From JAENVT01 sp963720775 (lineage in GTDB: Bacteria > Actinomycetota > Acidimicrobiia > Acidimicrobiales > Ilumatobacteraceae): a DNA stretch of 64,000 nt. Made by a program: the position numbers and the translations under genes. Every line of letters starts with the position of its first letter. The stretch's first letter is position 1. The notes beneath the pieces were generated by a model. The model was not told where the DNA came from. It made no database searches and saw only the letters and a program-made list of their open reading frames with translations. Shown piece by piece: positions 27,801 to 36,316 of the stretch. Location: the NCBI GenBank assembly GCA_963720775.1, contig CAVRGR010000008.1, positions 1 through 64,000 on the forward strand. The letters run 5' to 3'.

Positions 27801-29944
27801 AAGCCTCCGCTGGGTCGCTGACCGATGTTGACGTTGACCGTGGAGTTGCGCTGGCTGGTGGTGACCGTGCCGACGAGACTGCCGTTGTCGAGCTGCCCGT
27901 TGAGGTAGACATCGAGCGTTCCGGCGGTGGCGTTGTAGACGCCGGCGATGTGATACCAGGTGTTGGCCTGCAAGGTGGTTGCGCCGTAGCGGAACATGTT
28001 CGTGCCGGAGCTGCTCGTCAACTTGAAGCCGATGGTCCGAGGACCCGTGTCGACCGTGGTGTCCAACTGGTAGCCGAGCTCGCCGGTTCCTCGTTTGGAG
28101 ACGATCGGTGCGTCATCGCCCGGAAACGCAGAGGAGTACACCCAGGCACTGACGGTCATGCTTCCGGTGAGCTGCAATCCGGCCGGGTTGCCGAGGTCGA
28201 CGTAATCGTTGACTCCGTCGAGGTTGACAGCGCTGCCGTAACGGCCCGGTACCCGAGTAGGACCATTGGTCAACGTTCCCGTCAGGCTGTGGCCGGAGGC
28301 ATCGAGAGCAGTGGTACCCGACGCCTCGTCGAAGGCATAGCCGGCAGCCAGGCCGCTGGGAACGGCCGGGTTGTCGACGGTGACGCTGATCGGAGGTGTG
28401 GTGGTGAGGTTGCTGGCACCGTCGCGAGCTCGGGCCGCGACGACATGTGAGCCATTGGGCACGCTGGTGGTATCCCAGTTGACGGAGTACGGGGCCGTTG
28501 TGTCCTCACTGCCGAAGTTCGCTCCGTCGAGCAGGAACTGCACCCCGAGGACCGCCGTGTCGTCGGACGCATTGGCCGACATGCCGACCTGTCCCTGAAC
28601 GGTCGCGCCCGCGAGAGGCGCTGTGAGGGTGACCGTCGGAGGAGTGGTGTCAGGCGGCGCAGTCAAGGTGGTGGCACTGGCACCGAGCGATTGAGCGGAC
28701 GTGTTGCCGGCACCGTCGACGGCCGCCACCGTGTAGTTGTAGGTCGTAGCGCCGGCCAGGCCGGTGTCTTGATACAACGTCGTTCCGGGCGTGCCTACCT
28801 GCGTGCCGTTGCGGAACACCTTGTAACCGGCAACCGACACGTTGTCGCTCGACGGGTTCCACGAGAGGTTGATCTGTGTAGGGGAGACCGCTGATGCAGC
28901 CAGTCCGGTCGGAATGCTCGGAGGCGTCGTGTCGGGTGGCGCATTGGTCGTGGCCGAAGCAGCTGTCGATTGGTTGGAAGTGTTGCCGGCTGCGTCGTAG
29001 GCGCTGACGGTGTAGCTGTATGTGGTGCTGGGAGTGAGTCCGGTGTCCGGGAACGACGGCGTTGCCGACGTACCGACTTGCGTTCCATCCCGGAAGATCT
29101 TGTAACCCGTGACACCGAAGTCGTCGGTCGAAGCCGTCCAGGCCAGGTTGATCTGGGACGACGAAGCGGCCGTGGCCGTCAACCCACTCGGCACTGATGG
29201 TGCCGTGATATCGGGGGCACCCGGGTCGGCCCGGAATGCGACCATGTGCATCACCCACGCACTCCCGTTCTGGGTAGCGGTGGCGTTGTTGGAACCGACG
29301 GTTGTGACCTTCTTGTCTTCTGTTCGGTTGGCATAGCTCGTCGAACGCGAGGTGAAGCCGGTGCCGACCTTGGTGACGCTGGCGGTAGAACCCGCCGCGC
29401 CGAAGATCAAATCGTTGGCGTTCGCGGTCGTTGCCGAGCCGCTGTTCATCGCGCTGCCTGAACCGGCGGCAGCCGCGCTGACATCCAAGGGATTGACCTT
29501 GTCCATCCCCGAGTATTCGTGAAGATAGATGATCCCGAACCCGTTGATCGCCGTAGCAAACGTTGCGGTGACGGTATTGGCACCGCCCAGCACGTTCTTG
29601 GCGTAGAACACCTGCGAGCTGAACGCATTGTTGTTCCACTTCGTGGCGGTGCCAACGCTGCTGTATGCATTTCCCTTGCTGTCCGACACGGTGACCGCAC
29701 CCGTGTTGCTCCAGAGGACATACACGACGATCAGGTTCCCAGCGGTGTTGGCACTGTTGAACGCCAAGCTGTTGGTGGTGCCGGAAGTCATTTCTTTTGC
29801 TCGTGTCTGAACGAACGTCGGAGTAGCGGCACTGACGGGTGTGGCCGAGCCAAATCCCAAGGTCGTGATCAGCAGCACGATGGCCGTCGAGAAAAGGCCG
29901 ATGAGCTGGATTTTTCCGCGACGGAGAGTGGGGGACGAACGCAT
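24890..29944 (-). CDS. large secreted modular protein with glucose/sorbosone dehydrogenase-like propeller
   Basis: 1684 residues from ATG 29944, with a signal peptide (RRGKIQLIGLFSTAIVLLI ... PVSAA). Approximate domains: 40-240, an uncharacterised strand-rich module; 245-435, two fibronectin-III repeats; 431-525, an Ig-like (Big) domain; 531-741, a LamG/concanavalin-like domain (YAFDEASGTTALDASG ... FNGRIDDVRIYNRAL). Then 751-841, a second Ig-like domain; 843-1203, a GSDH-type six-bladed propeller (LPTAMKFLPDGRLLIAELAG, EHHGGAIMFGNDGKLYFTTG, WAYGLRNPYRAYYD); 1203-1300, a PKD domain. One or two more beta domains follow, and at 1481-1684 a second copy of the N-terminal module. A catalytic role of the propeller (sugar oxidation, probably PQQ-linked) is inferred. 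No sorting signal is visible at the C-terminus. Confidence 0.85.
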   Translation of the reverse strand: MRSSPTLRRGKIQLIGLFSTAIVLLITTLGFGSATPVSAATPTFVQTRAKEMTSGTTNSLAFNSANTAGNLIVVYVLWSNTGAVTVSDSKGNAYSSVGTATKWNNNAFSSQVFYAKNVLGGANTVTATFATAINGFGIIYLHEYSGMDKVNPLDVSAAAAGSGSAMNSGSATTANANDLIFGAAGSTASVTKVGTGFTSRSTSYANRTEDKKVTTVGSNNATATQNGSAWVMHMVAFRADPGAPDITAPSVPSGLTATAASSSQINLAWTASTDDFGVTGYKIFRDGTQVGTSATPSFPDTGLTPSTTYSYTVSAYDAAGNTSNQSTAASATTNAPPDTTPPSIPTGLAASAVSPTQINLSWNPSSDNVSVAGYKVFRNGTQVGTPGTTLYQDTGLAGATTYNYTVAAVDGAGNTSAQSLGASATTLTAPPDTTPPTVTLTAPLAGATVQGQVGMSANASDDTAVLGVQFLLDGANFGSEDTTAPYSVNWDTTSVPNGSHVVAARARDGASNLTTTPPISVTVDNPAVPSGLAAGYAFDEASGTTALDASGHSLTGTLTNGPTRVPGRYGSAVNLDGVNDYVDLGNPAGLQLTGSMTVSAWVYSSAFPGDDAPIVSKRGTGELGYQLDTTVDTGPRTIGFKLTSSSGTNMFRYGATTLQANTWYHIAGVYNATAGTLDVYLNGQLDNGSLVGTVTTSQRNSTVNVNIGQRPSGGFFFNGRIDDVRIYNRALTASENQAAMNTPLGGVGSSDPTPPSVSITAPANNSQVSDIVSVTAQASDNVGVAGVQFYVDGVATGPEDAADPYGLAWDSRTVTNGAHTLTATARDAAGNVTTSTSVAVNVANTNFFQNDILATGFNLPTAMKFLPDGRLLIAELAGKIKIVPAPYTTPDPTPFLQLTNVGTAGVQQGIYDFALDPNFATNHYYYVFYTLGTPNHDRLSRFTANATNTGTVAGSEFVLYEDPQNANAEHHGGAIMFGNDGKLYFTTGEHFDAAAAQNLNSPRGKVHRINLDGTVPTDNPFYDGTGPHVDSIWAYGLRNPYRAYYDAPTGRMYIGDVGGNDYSTAQEEVDLGARGANYGWANYEGDCSAPCTSPLYTYAHNGRDAAITGGFVYHGDTFPAGFDGRYFFADYTQNWIRDLSFDANGNVAGVFNFEPADGSVDGPYGDIVYLIEGPDGNLYYLDLGYSDISGSFGISKLRRISYVSSNQAPVVAASATPTAGPTPLDVTFSSAGSSDPEGHALTYLWTFGDNTTSTAANPVHTYTQSGTYSARLAVSDGVNTSNSTPISISVGNRPVATLTSPTDGAFFLAGDVISFSGDAVDPEDGTLPASAFTWTIDMLHEGHVHPGIPIVGVKSGTFTIPTTGHDFSGLVRYRIMLTVTDSTGLTDTKTVLIWPTKVNLTFDTVPSGQTLYLDGIAKTTPFVYDTLVGFNHTIEARNATSGSSNYTFASWSDGGDQTHVVVVPASAQSYTATYTVTPVLTPIGFVQVKSTTPQSSQTAVSAAYSQAQTAGNFNVVAIGWNDVVSNITSVTDSSGNVYQLAAPVTRGSGVSQAIYYAKSIVGGTNTVTANFDRAASFVDLRILEYTGIDSANPVIATASAAGSGATANSGNVTTTAAKALIFGAGVTTGGFNGAGTSFTSRIITTPDLDIAEDRIVTATGTYSATAPQGGSYVMQVVAFRGAAQ

Positions 29945-29949
29945 ACGGC

Positions 29950-29955
29950 AAGATA
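29950..29955 (-). promoter_or_regulatory. -10 hexamer TATCTT
   Basis: TATCTT plus 5 bases to ATG 29944 of the large secreted protein. Confidence 0.4.
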
Positions 29956-30028
29956 TGAGCACGGCGGCCCGAGTGTCAACCTGGCAGTACAACAAAACGT
30001 AAAGTGTGGGATTGTCTGGGAACCGACC

Positions 30029-30934
30029 TCAGGATCGAGCCAAGCCGGCCACGATGGCGGCCATCAACTCGCCGGCCTCCGTCGGGTTCAGTCCGACCTG
30101 GACCCCCGCGGCGCGCAGCGCGTCCATCTTGCCTCGCGCGGTTCCCTTTCCACCGCTCACGATGGCGCCGGCGTGCCCCATCTTCTTGCCTTCTGGGGCC
30201 GTCACGCCGGCGATGTACGCGCTCATCGGTTTCGACACCGATGACTCGATGAACGCGGCCGCTTCTTCTTCGGCCGATCCACCGATCTCGCCGATCAGGA
30301 TGATGGCCTGAGTCTCCGCGTCGGCCTGGAACTCACTGAGACAGTCGATGAAGTTGGTGCCCGGCACCGGATCCCCGCCGATCCCCACGCAGGTCGACAC
30401 ACCGATACCTCGCTGCTTGAGCTCGTACAGCGCCTGATAGGTGAGCGTTCCAGAGCGAGACACGATCCCCACGTTCGGTCCACCCGGTGTCGGTAGTTGG
30501 GCGATCTCGCCGGCGGTGATGCCGATGTTGCACTTGCCCGGGCTGATGATGCCCGGACAGTTCGGGCCGAGCAGTCGAGTGTTGGGAAAGTCGCGCACCA
30601 ACGTGTTGAACACCCTGGCCTCATCCTGGGCCGGGATGCCTTCGGTGATGCAGACCACGAAGCCGATGCCTGCGGCCGCCGCCTCGAGGATGGCCGCAGA
30701 CGCGGCCTTCGGTGGCACGGCGATGAACGAAGCGGTTGCCCCAGTCGCGGCGACCGCCTCGTCGACGGTGTCGAAGATCGGGATCCCTTCCACGTCCTGA
30801 CCGCCCTTGCCCGGCGTCACGCCCGCAACCACCTGGGTGCCGTATGCCCGGTTGCGCAGCCCGTGGTACTTGCCCTGACCGCCGGTGAGTCCCTGAACGA
30901 TCACCTTGGTAGCGGCATTGACGAAGATGGCCAT
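30029..30934 (-). CDS. sucD: succinyl-CoA synthetase (ADP/GDP-forming) alpha subunit
   Basis: 301 residues from ATG 30934, one base after the sucC stop. The enzyme interconverts succinyl-CoA and succinate with substrate-level phosphorylation. The CoA-binding fold QGLTGGQGKYHGLRNRAYG and the signature LLGPNCPGIISPGKCNIGI are present. The C-terminal GHAGAIVSGGKGTARGKMDA carries the histidine that is phosphorylated. Complete length. Confidence 0.96.
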   Translation of the reverse strand: MAIFVNAATKVIVQGLTGGQGKYHGLRNRAYGTQVVAGVTPGKGGQDVEGIPIFDTVDEAVAATGATASFIAVPPKAASAAILEAAAAGIGFVVCITEGIPAQDEARVFNTLVRDFPNTRLLGPNCPGIISPGKCNIGITAGEIAQLPTPGGPNVGIVSRSGTLTYQALYELKQRGIGVSTCVGIGGDPVPGTNFIDCLSEFQADAETQAIILIGEIGGSAEEEAAAFIESSVSKPMSAYIAGVTAPEGKKMGHAGAIVSGGKGTARGKMDALRAAGVQVGLNPTEAGELMAAIVAGLARS

Positions 30935-30935
30935 C

Positions 30936-32093
30936 TCACGCCGCCTGTTCATTGGCCAAGGCGACAGCCGACCGCGCCGCTTCGAGCATCGTCGGTTGCG
31001 ACGTGAGCTTCGATTCCGGAATGCCGGCTCCAGCGAGGATGGCGCGTCCCTGTTCGGCATTGGTTCCGTCGAGCCGGATCACGATGGGCGCACGCAGTTC
31101 GACTCGGCGCAGCGCCTCGACGATCCCGTTGGCGACCTCTTCTCCTCGGGTGATGCCACCGAAGATGTTGATCAGGATGCTGCGTACGTTCTGGTCGAAG
31201 TTGATCACTTCCAACGCCGCGGTCATCATGTCGGCGTTGGCCCCACCGCCGATGTCGAGGAAGTTGGCGGCGCTCCCGCCGACCTGGTTGACGACGTCGA
31301 GGGTGCTCATCGCCAGCCCTGCACCGTTGGCGATGATGCCGACGTTGCCATCGAGACCGATGTACTGCAGGTCGTGAGTGCGTGCCAGCTGCTCACGCTC
31401 GTCGAGCTCTTCGGTTGCGCGGTAGTCGTCCCATTCGGGGTGACGGAACGCGGCGTTGTTGTCGAGGCTGACCTTGGCATCGAGGGCGTGCACCCCACCA
31501 TCGGGTCGCAAGATGAGCGGGTTGATCTCTGCGAGATCGCAGTCGCCCTCGGTGAAGCAGCGGTAGAGCTTGACGAGGATCTCGGCGGCGCCGTCGACCG
31601 CTGCCGGGTTGAGCCGGGCATCGATGCACGACTGGCGGGCATCCGCCGAGAGCAGACCGTCGACGGGGTTGATGTGGCGCATCACGATCGCGCCCGGGTT
31701 CGACGCCGCTACCGACTCGATCTCGACGCCACCCTCGGCCGACAGCATCAACAGGTGCTTCTTGGCGGCCCGGTCGAGCGTGAACGACGCGTAGTACTCC
31801 TCAGCGATGTCGCTGGCCCGCTCGACCCAGACGCGCTTGACGACGTGCCCCTTGATGTCCATGCCGAGGATGTTCGACGCATGCAATCGTGCCTCGGCCG
31901 CGTCGTTGGCGAGCTTGATGCCACCGGCCTTGCCGCGCCCACCGACCTGCACCTGAGCCTTCACCACGACGGGATAACCGGCAGAATCCGCCTGCGCAAC
32001 CGCCTCGTCGACCGTGGTGGCCACTCCACCGGGAGACATAGGAATGTCGTATCGGGCGAAGTACTGCTTGCCCTGGTACTCGAATAGATCCAC
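30936..32093 (-). CDS. sucC: succinyl-CoA synthetase beta subunit
   Basis: 385 residues from GTG 32093, directly after the stop of the mutase subunit gene (TAGGTG). The ATP-grasp domain begins MDLFEYQGKQYFARYDIP, with VVKAQVQVGGRGKAGGIKLA for nucleotide binding. LAEINPLIL and LDAKVSLDNNAAFRH provide metal and nucleotide ligands, and the ligase domain ends with NIFGGITRGEEVANGIVEAL. Part of a three-gene operon. Confidence 0.96.
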   Translation of the reverse strand: MDLFEYQGKQYFARYDIPMSPGGVATTVDEAVAQADSAGYPVVVKAQVQVGGRGKAGGIKLANDAAEARLHASNILGMDIKGHVVKRVWVERASDIAEEYYASFTLDRAAKKHLLMLSAEGGVEIESVAASNPGAIVMRHINPVDGLLSADARQSCIDARLNPAAVDGAAEILVKLYRCFTEGDCDLAEINPLILRPDGGVHALDAKVSLDNNAAFRHPEWDDYRATEELDEREQLARTHDLQYIGLDGNVGIIANGAGLAMSTLDVVNQVGGSAANFLDIGGGANADMMTAALEVINFDQNVRSILINIFGGITRGEEVANGIVEALRRVELRAPIVIRLDGTNAEQGRAILAGAGIPESKLTSQPTMLEAARSAVALANEQAA

Positions 32094-32498
32094 CTAGTTC
32101 TCCTTGTTGTCCAACGCCGTTTCCAACCACGCACTGATGCCCTTCAGCGAGCTCCCCGGCCCGAAGATCTCGGCCACTCCCTGGGCGCGCAACGCACGTG
32201 CATCAGCGTCGGGGATGACGCCTCCGCCGAACACCAACACGTCATCGAGACCGCGTTCGCTGAGCTCTTTCATGACGCGCGGGAAGAGCGTGAGATGCGC
32301 ACCGCTCAGCAACGACAGCCCGACGGCGTCGGCATCTTCTTGCAGCGTTGTCTCGGCGATCTGCTCTGGGGTCTGGTGCAGTCCCGTGTAGATCACCTCG
32401 AAACCGTGATCGCGAAGCGCCCGAGTGATCGTCTTTGCGCCGCGATCGTGACCATCGAGACCGGGCTTGGCGACGACGACGCGATAGGGACGCTTCAC
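32094..32498 (-). CDS. methylmalonyl-CoA mutase small (B12-binding) subunit
   Basis: 134 residues, one cobalamin-binding domain. VVVAKPGLDGHDRGAKTI holds the DxHxxG motif whose histidine replaces the lower ligand of B12. SLLSGAHLTLFPRV and FGGGVIPDADARAL are the other conserved loops. The large catalytic subunit is not in the window. The start is GTG 32498 (VKRPYRVVVAKPG). It leads a sucC-sucD operon, consistent with propionate, odd-chain or branched-chain carbon entering as methylmalonyl-CoA and leaving as succinate. Confidence 0.88.
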   Translation of the reverse strand: MKRPYRVVVAKPGLDGHDRGAKTITRALRDHGFEVIYTGLHQTPEQIAETTLQEDADAVGLSLLSGAHLTLFPRVMKELSERGLDDVLVFGGGVIPDADARALRAQGVAEIFGPGSSLKGISAWLETALDNKEN

Positions 32499-32507
32499 GA
32501 ACCAGGA

Positions 32508-32513
32508 ACCATA
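32508..32513 (-). promoter_or_regulatory. -10 hexamer TATGGT for mutase subunit-sucCD
   Basis: TATGGT plus 9 bases to GTG 32498. Confidence 0.4.
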
Positions 32514-32521
32514 CGACCACC

Positions 32522-33049
32522 GTGGCGTTGGCTCCAATCCCCATCGGGCGGCACACTGTGGTCGTGCGACGACCACAACTGCGTACTCCGCTCGCTCGAG
32601 CGGTCGTCCCGGTGCTCGGTGGTATCGGCTTCTTCGGCCTGCTGGCGTTGGTGCTGTGGGGCATCGCCAGCCTCGTGTCGCAGAACGGCAGCGGCGCCAC
32701 TGCCAACCTCGCCAGCAACGTCTTCCGGCCCGGATCAGTACAACGGTACGCGGCCATCATCGACGAGGACGGGCCGGTGTTGTTCCCCGACCTGCTGGGT
32801 ACCGACGGCGACAAGTCGATCGTGCTCGACCACTCCGGCGCTGATCCGATGGTCGGTTGGCGGATCTACCTCGGACATCCCGCCGACCGGCCGATCAGCT
32901 GCAAGGTCGTCCAGGTACAACACAGCAGCAACTTCACCGATTGCGAAGGCAGGACGATCGGTGTGGATGCGTTGGCACTGCCGCCGTCCGGAGTGGCGCC
33001 CGTGGTGAGCGCCGATGGGATCCTGACCCTCGACCTGGTGGCCGGCTGA
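32522..33049 (+). CDS. membrane-anchored extracytoplasmic protein, uncharacterised
   Basis: About 175 residues if GTG 32522 is used; a GTG at 32561 is also possible. A short basic N-terminus is followed by one hydrophobic helix (AVVPVLGGIGFFGLLALVLW). A strand-rich domain then has two cysteines about 16 residues apart (ISCKVVQVQHSSNFTDCEG) and ends PPSGVAPVVSADGILTLDL. The domain recalls Rieske-like folds, but the CxH pairs that bind the cluster are absent, so I do not call it a Rieske protein. Divergent from the mutase subunit gene. Confidence 0.55.
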   Translation: MALAPIPIGRHTVVVRRPQLRTPLARAVVPVLGGIGFFGLLALVLWGIASLVSQNGSGATANLASNVFRPGSVQRYAAIIDEDGPVLFPDLLGTDGDKSIVLDHSGADPMVGWRIYLGHPADRPISCKVVQVQHSSNFTDCEGRTIGVDALALPPSGVAPVVSADGILTLDLVAG

Positions 33050-33056
33050 CGTCGTA

Positions 33057-33488
33057 TCAGACGAGCTCGTCGACCCGTTCGACGAGACGGGCGGCGAACT
33101 CCTCGGTGTGCGCCGGCAGCTTTGCACGATGCAGGGCCACCCCGCCCAGAACCTCGGCGCCGAGCGAGTCGAGCACGCTGGTCATCTTCTGCAGCGACTT
33201 GCCGGGATTCAGCGCGTAGGTGCAGAAGGCCGCTGCCTTCTTGCCGGCCATCACCGGCAGCTTGGCGAGCTCACCCAGAGCCCACGGCGTTTGGCCGACG
33301 ACGAACAGGCCGTGCACCCACGTGCCCACCAGAACGAGATCGGCCGCTTGCAGCGCGGCGTAATCGGGCTGGCGAACCGGCGTGAGCGCAGTGATACCCC
33401 AGCCGACTTGCTGCAATCGGTCGGCGATCATCTCTCCGGCTCTCCAAGTGTTGCCGGTCAAGCTCTCGACGAGGATCACTGCTTTCAT
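33057..33488 (-). CDS. flavodoxin-like protein
   Basis: 143 residues. The FMN phosphate loop is at the N-terminus (ILVESLTGNTWRAGEMIAD), followed by the flavodoxin strand LVLVGTWVHGLFVVGQTPW and GKKAAAFCTYALNPGKSLQKM. It fits the flavodoxin/NADPH-FMN reductase-like fold and carries electrons or binds FMN. It starts 9 bp after the membrane protein gene and is third in the pcrA transcript direction. Confidence 0.75.
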   Translation of the reverse strand: MKAVILVESLTGNTWRAGEMIADRLQQVGWGITALTPVRQPDYAALQAADLVLVGTWVHGLFVVGQTPWALGELAKLPVMAGKKAAAFCTYALNPGKSLQKMTSVLDSLGAEVLGGVALHRAKLPAHTEEFAARLVERVDELV

Positions 33489-33497
33489 GGCTGCAAT

Positions 33498-33956
33498 TCA
33501 AGCACGACCATGCACTTCCGCCGCTTCTTGGGCGACGAGCAGGCGAGCGGCGCGGCCGACGCGGACTTTGCGCACGACGGTGACGATGGCGAGCGTCGAC
33601 ATCACCGCGATCACGGTGCAGAGCACAACGACGACCTTGGCCGGCAGCGTGCGCGTGCCCTCGAAGATGTACACGTCGGGTATGACGTAGGCCACGAGGG
33701 ACACGAGTGCCCACTTCACCGCCGATTTGTGGCGGTCGTCGATGAACCGCAACACCATGCGTGGAGTCGTGATCGCGTCTGCGGCCGAACACACCAGGTC
33801 GATGGAGAGGTAGATCCACGGATTGAACCCGTAATCACCGAGCGCCGCCCAGATGATGACGGTGCGGATGACTGACCAGGCGATCACGATCGCAGCCCAG
33901 GCCCGCGTGAGCAGCTGTCGCTTGCGCAGCGTCTCGGCGCTGTGTTGGATCACCAT
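33498..33956 (-). CDS. multi-pass membrane protein, uncharacterised
   Basis: 152 residues with four predicted helices: WAAIVIAWSVIRTVIIWA, IYLSIDLVCSAADAI, WALVSLVAYVIPDVYIF and VVVLCTVIAVMSTLAIVTV. No motif that I can name. It sits 7 bp after pcrA and 9 bp before the flavodoxin gene, so it is probably co-transcribed with both. Confidence 0.65.
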   Translation of the reverse strand: MVIQHSAETLRKRQLLTRAWAAIVIAWSVIRTVIIWAALGDYGFNPWIYLSIDLVCSAADAITTPRMVLRFIDDRHKSAVKWALVSLVAYVIPDVYIFEGTRTLPAKVVVVLCTVIAVMSTLAIVTVVRKVRVGRAARLLVAQEAAEVHGRA

Positions 33957-33963
33957 GAGATCA

Positions 33964-36261
33964 TCACAGCTTCTTCAGCGGTGCCCAGGCGAGGGCGAGG
34001 TGCTTCGTACCGGCGTCGCGGAACCGGATCGTGGCCTCTGCCCTGTCGTCTTGGCCGCGGATGTCGATGATGACACCCTCGCCGAACGCTGGATGCTCGA
34101 CATCGTCGCCCAATCTCAACCCAATGGATTGCGCATTCGAGGGCGATGGTGGCAACGGTCGCTGCCCAGCGGCGAGCGCTGCTTCGACAACTCGTTCGCG
34201 ATGCCGTTCGTCGCGTCGATCGTCGGAACGGTCGTCACGCCGTTCGCTCGGCCGGTACGGGCCAGGACTCGACCACTCGTCGCGAGGGCGGTAGCTCTGG
34301 CGCCCGTACGTGCTGCGGCCACTGATTGCACCGACCTGCTCGATGAGCTCGGCAGGTATCTCGTCGATGAAACGCGACGGCGGGTTGTAGTTGGTGCTGC
34401 CGAACAACTGCCGGCTCCAGGCATGAGCGAGGAACAGCCGCTGCTGGGCTCGTGTGATGCCGACGTAGGCAAGACGCCGTTCCTCCTCGAGCTCGACCGG
34501 CTCGGTGAGCGCCCGGCTGTGCGGGAACACACCCTCTTCCATCCCAACGAGGAAGACGGCTGGGAACTCGAGACCCTTTGCCGAGTGCAGCGTCATGAGC
34601 ATGACCCTGTCGTCGTCGTCGAGGTCGTCGGTGTCGGCCACCAGCGCGACCTGTTCGAGAAACTCGTCGAGGCGGGTGAACTCGCGGGCCGAACCGACCA
34701 GTTCACCCAGGTTCTCGATGCGGCCCGCCGATTCGACCGAGCCCTCCGCCTCGAGCTCGGCGAGATACCCGCTCTCGGTGAGTGCGGCTTGCAACAGGTC
34801 GCTCGGAGCATCATCGAGCCGCGAGGCGAGGTGGTCGAGGAGCCCCACGAAGGATTCGACGCCGCGGGCTGAGGAACCGGTGAGGCCTGCGTCTTGGGCA
34901 TGACGCATTGCGTCGACGAACGTGCTACCGGTACTGGCAGCGAGCGCATCCAGCTTGGCCACGCTGGCCTCGCCGATGCCGCGCTTGGGTACGCCGAGAA
35001 CTCGCTTCACACTGATCTCGTCGGCGGGGTTGGCGACGGCGCGCAGGTACGCCATGGCATCTTTGATCTCGCGGCGGTCGTAGAACCGAGTGCCACCGAC
35101 CACCTTGTAGGGGATGCCGAAGCGCATCAGGGATTCCTCCAGGACGCGGCTCTGGGCGTTGGTTCGGTAGAAGACGGCCATCTCTTTCCACATGAACGCC
35201 GCGTCGGCCTGCAACGACTTCATCGTGCGGGCTGCCCACGTGGCCTCGTCGCCCTCATCTTCGGCGTGGTAGCGAACGATGCGGTCGCCCGTGCCGAGTT
35301 CGCTCCACAACTGCTTGTCCTTGCGCCCGGGGTTGTTGACGATGACGGCGTTCGCAGCATCGAGGATCGCTTGAGTGCTGCGGTAGTTCTGGTCGAGCAC
35401 GATGGTCGTGACGTTGTCGAACGCCTCTTCGAACTGGGCGATGTTGCGCAGGTCTGCACCACGGAACCGGTACACGCTCTGGTCGTGATCGCCGACGATC
35501 GTGATCTGACCGTGCTCGGCCGCCAACGCCAACGCCAGCTCGTTCTGGGCCATGTTGGTGTCTTGGTACTCGTCGATCAGCACGTGCTGGAAGCGCTGTT
35601 GGTACTGCGCCAACACGTCGGGATGCGAACGGAAGAGCTCGACCGTCTTCATCAACAGATCGTCGAAGTCCATTGCCCCGGCCTTCAACAGCCGCGCCTG
35701 GTAGTCGACGTAGATGTCGGCATGCTTGCGCTCGAAGATGTTGGTGGCGCGCTCGACCGCTTGCTCGGGGGTGATCAACTCGTTCTTCCACAGACTGATC
35801 TGGGCGTGCGCGGCGCGCGGTGGGAAGCGCTTGGCATCGAGGTTGAGATCGCGCACGACGTAGCCGGTGAGACGCTGCGAATCGGCCTGGTCGTAGATGC
35901 TGAAGGTGCGCGGGTAACCCAGCCGATCACCATTGGCCCGCAGGATGCGGACGCATGCCGAGTGGAAGGTGCACACCCACATGGCCCGCGTGACCGGGCC
36001 AACCAGACTGGCCACGCGGTGACGCATCTCTTCGGCGGCTTTGTTCGTGAACGTGATCGCCAGGATCGCGGATGGTGGCATTCCTTCGTGGATGAGGTGG
36101 GCGATCCGGTGCGTGAGAACGCGCGTCTTGCCCGAGCCGGCACCCGCCACGACCAACAGAGGGCCGCCACGGTGCACAACAGCGTCGAGTTGGTCAGGAT
36201 TGAGCAGGTCGAGATCGAGCGCGGCACGCTCACCCGAGACACGCTCGGTCGGCAAATTCAT
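33964..36261 (-). CDS. pcrA: ATP-dependent DNA helicase, UvrD/PcrA type
   Basis: 765 residues. A superfamily 1A 3'-5' helicase for repair and replication. Motifs: Q-motif LNPDQLDAVVH, Walker A VVAGAGSGKTRVLTHRI, Ia AITFTNKAAEEM, II LIDEYQDTNMAQ, III IVGDHDQSVYRFRGAD, IV LDQNYRSTQAIL, V LMTLHSAKGLEFPAVFL and VI RRLAYVGITRAQQRLFL. The C-terminus has a charged linker rich in R/D followed by a Tudor-like domain (GDDVEHPAFGEGVIIDI), the RNA-polymerase-binding module of PcrA. ATG 36261 has TAGGAT 9 bases upstream. Confidence 0.95.
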   Translation of the reverse strand: MNLPTERVSGERAALDLDLLNPDQLDAVVHRGGPLLVVAGAGSGKTRVLTHRIAHLIHEGMPPSAILAITFTNKAAEEMRHRVASLVGPVTRAMWVCTFHSACVRILRANGDRLGYPRTFSIYDQADSQRLTGYVVRDLNLDAKRFPPRAAHAQISLWKNELITPEQAVERATNIFERKHADIYVDYQARLLKAGAMDFDDLLMKTVELFRSHPDVLAQYQQRFQHVLIDEYQDTNMAQNELALALAAEHGQITIVGDHDQSVYRFRGADLRNIAQFEEAFDNVTTIVLDQNYRSTQAILDAANAVIVNNPGRKDKQLWSELGTGDRIVRYHAEDEGDEATWAARTMKSLQADAAFMWKEMAVFYRTNAQSRVLEESLMRFGIPYKVVGGTRFYDRREIKDAMAYLRAVANPADEISVKRVLGVPKRGIGEASVAKLDALAASTGSTFVDAMRHAQDAGLTGSSARGVESFVGLLDHLASRLDDAPSDLLQAALTESGYLAELEAEGSVESAGRIENLGELVGSAREFTRLDEFLEQVALVADTDDLDDDDRVMLMTLHSAKGLEFPAVFLVGMEEGVFPHSRALTEPVELEEERRLAYVGITRAQQRLFLAHAWSRQLFGSTNYNPPSRFIDEIPAELIEQVGAISGRSTYGRQSYRPRDEWSSPGPYRPSERRDDRSDDRRDERHRERVVEAALAAGQRPLPPSPSNAQSIGLRLGDDVEHPAFGEGVIIDIRGQDDRAEATIRFRDAGTKHLALAWAPLKKL

Positions 36262-36270
36262 GGTGTTCCC

Positions 36271-36276
36271 ATCCTA
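36271..36276 (-). promoter_or_regulatory. -10 hexamer TAGGAT for pcrA
   Basis: TAGGAT plus 9 bases to ATG 36261. Confidence 0.4.
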
Positions 36277-36316
36277 CGGAAGGGGTGCCACGTTGGAGTC
36301 ACAGCTGCCTCGGGAA

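Noticed and set aside
32522..33049. Rieske iron-sulfur protein
   Set aside because: The domain has two cysteines but no C-x-H pairs, so it cannot bind a Rieske cluster.
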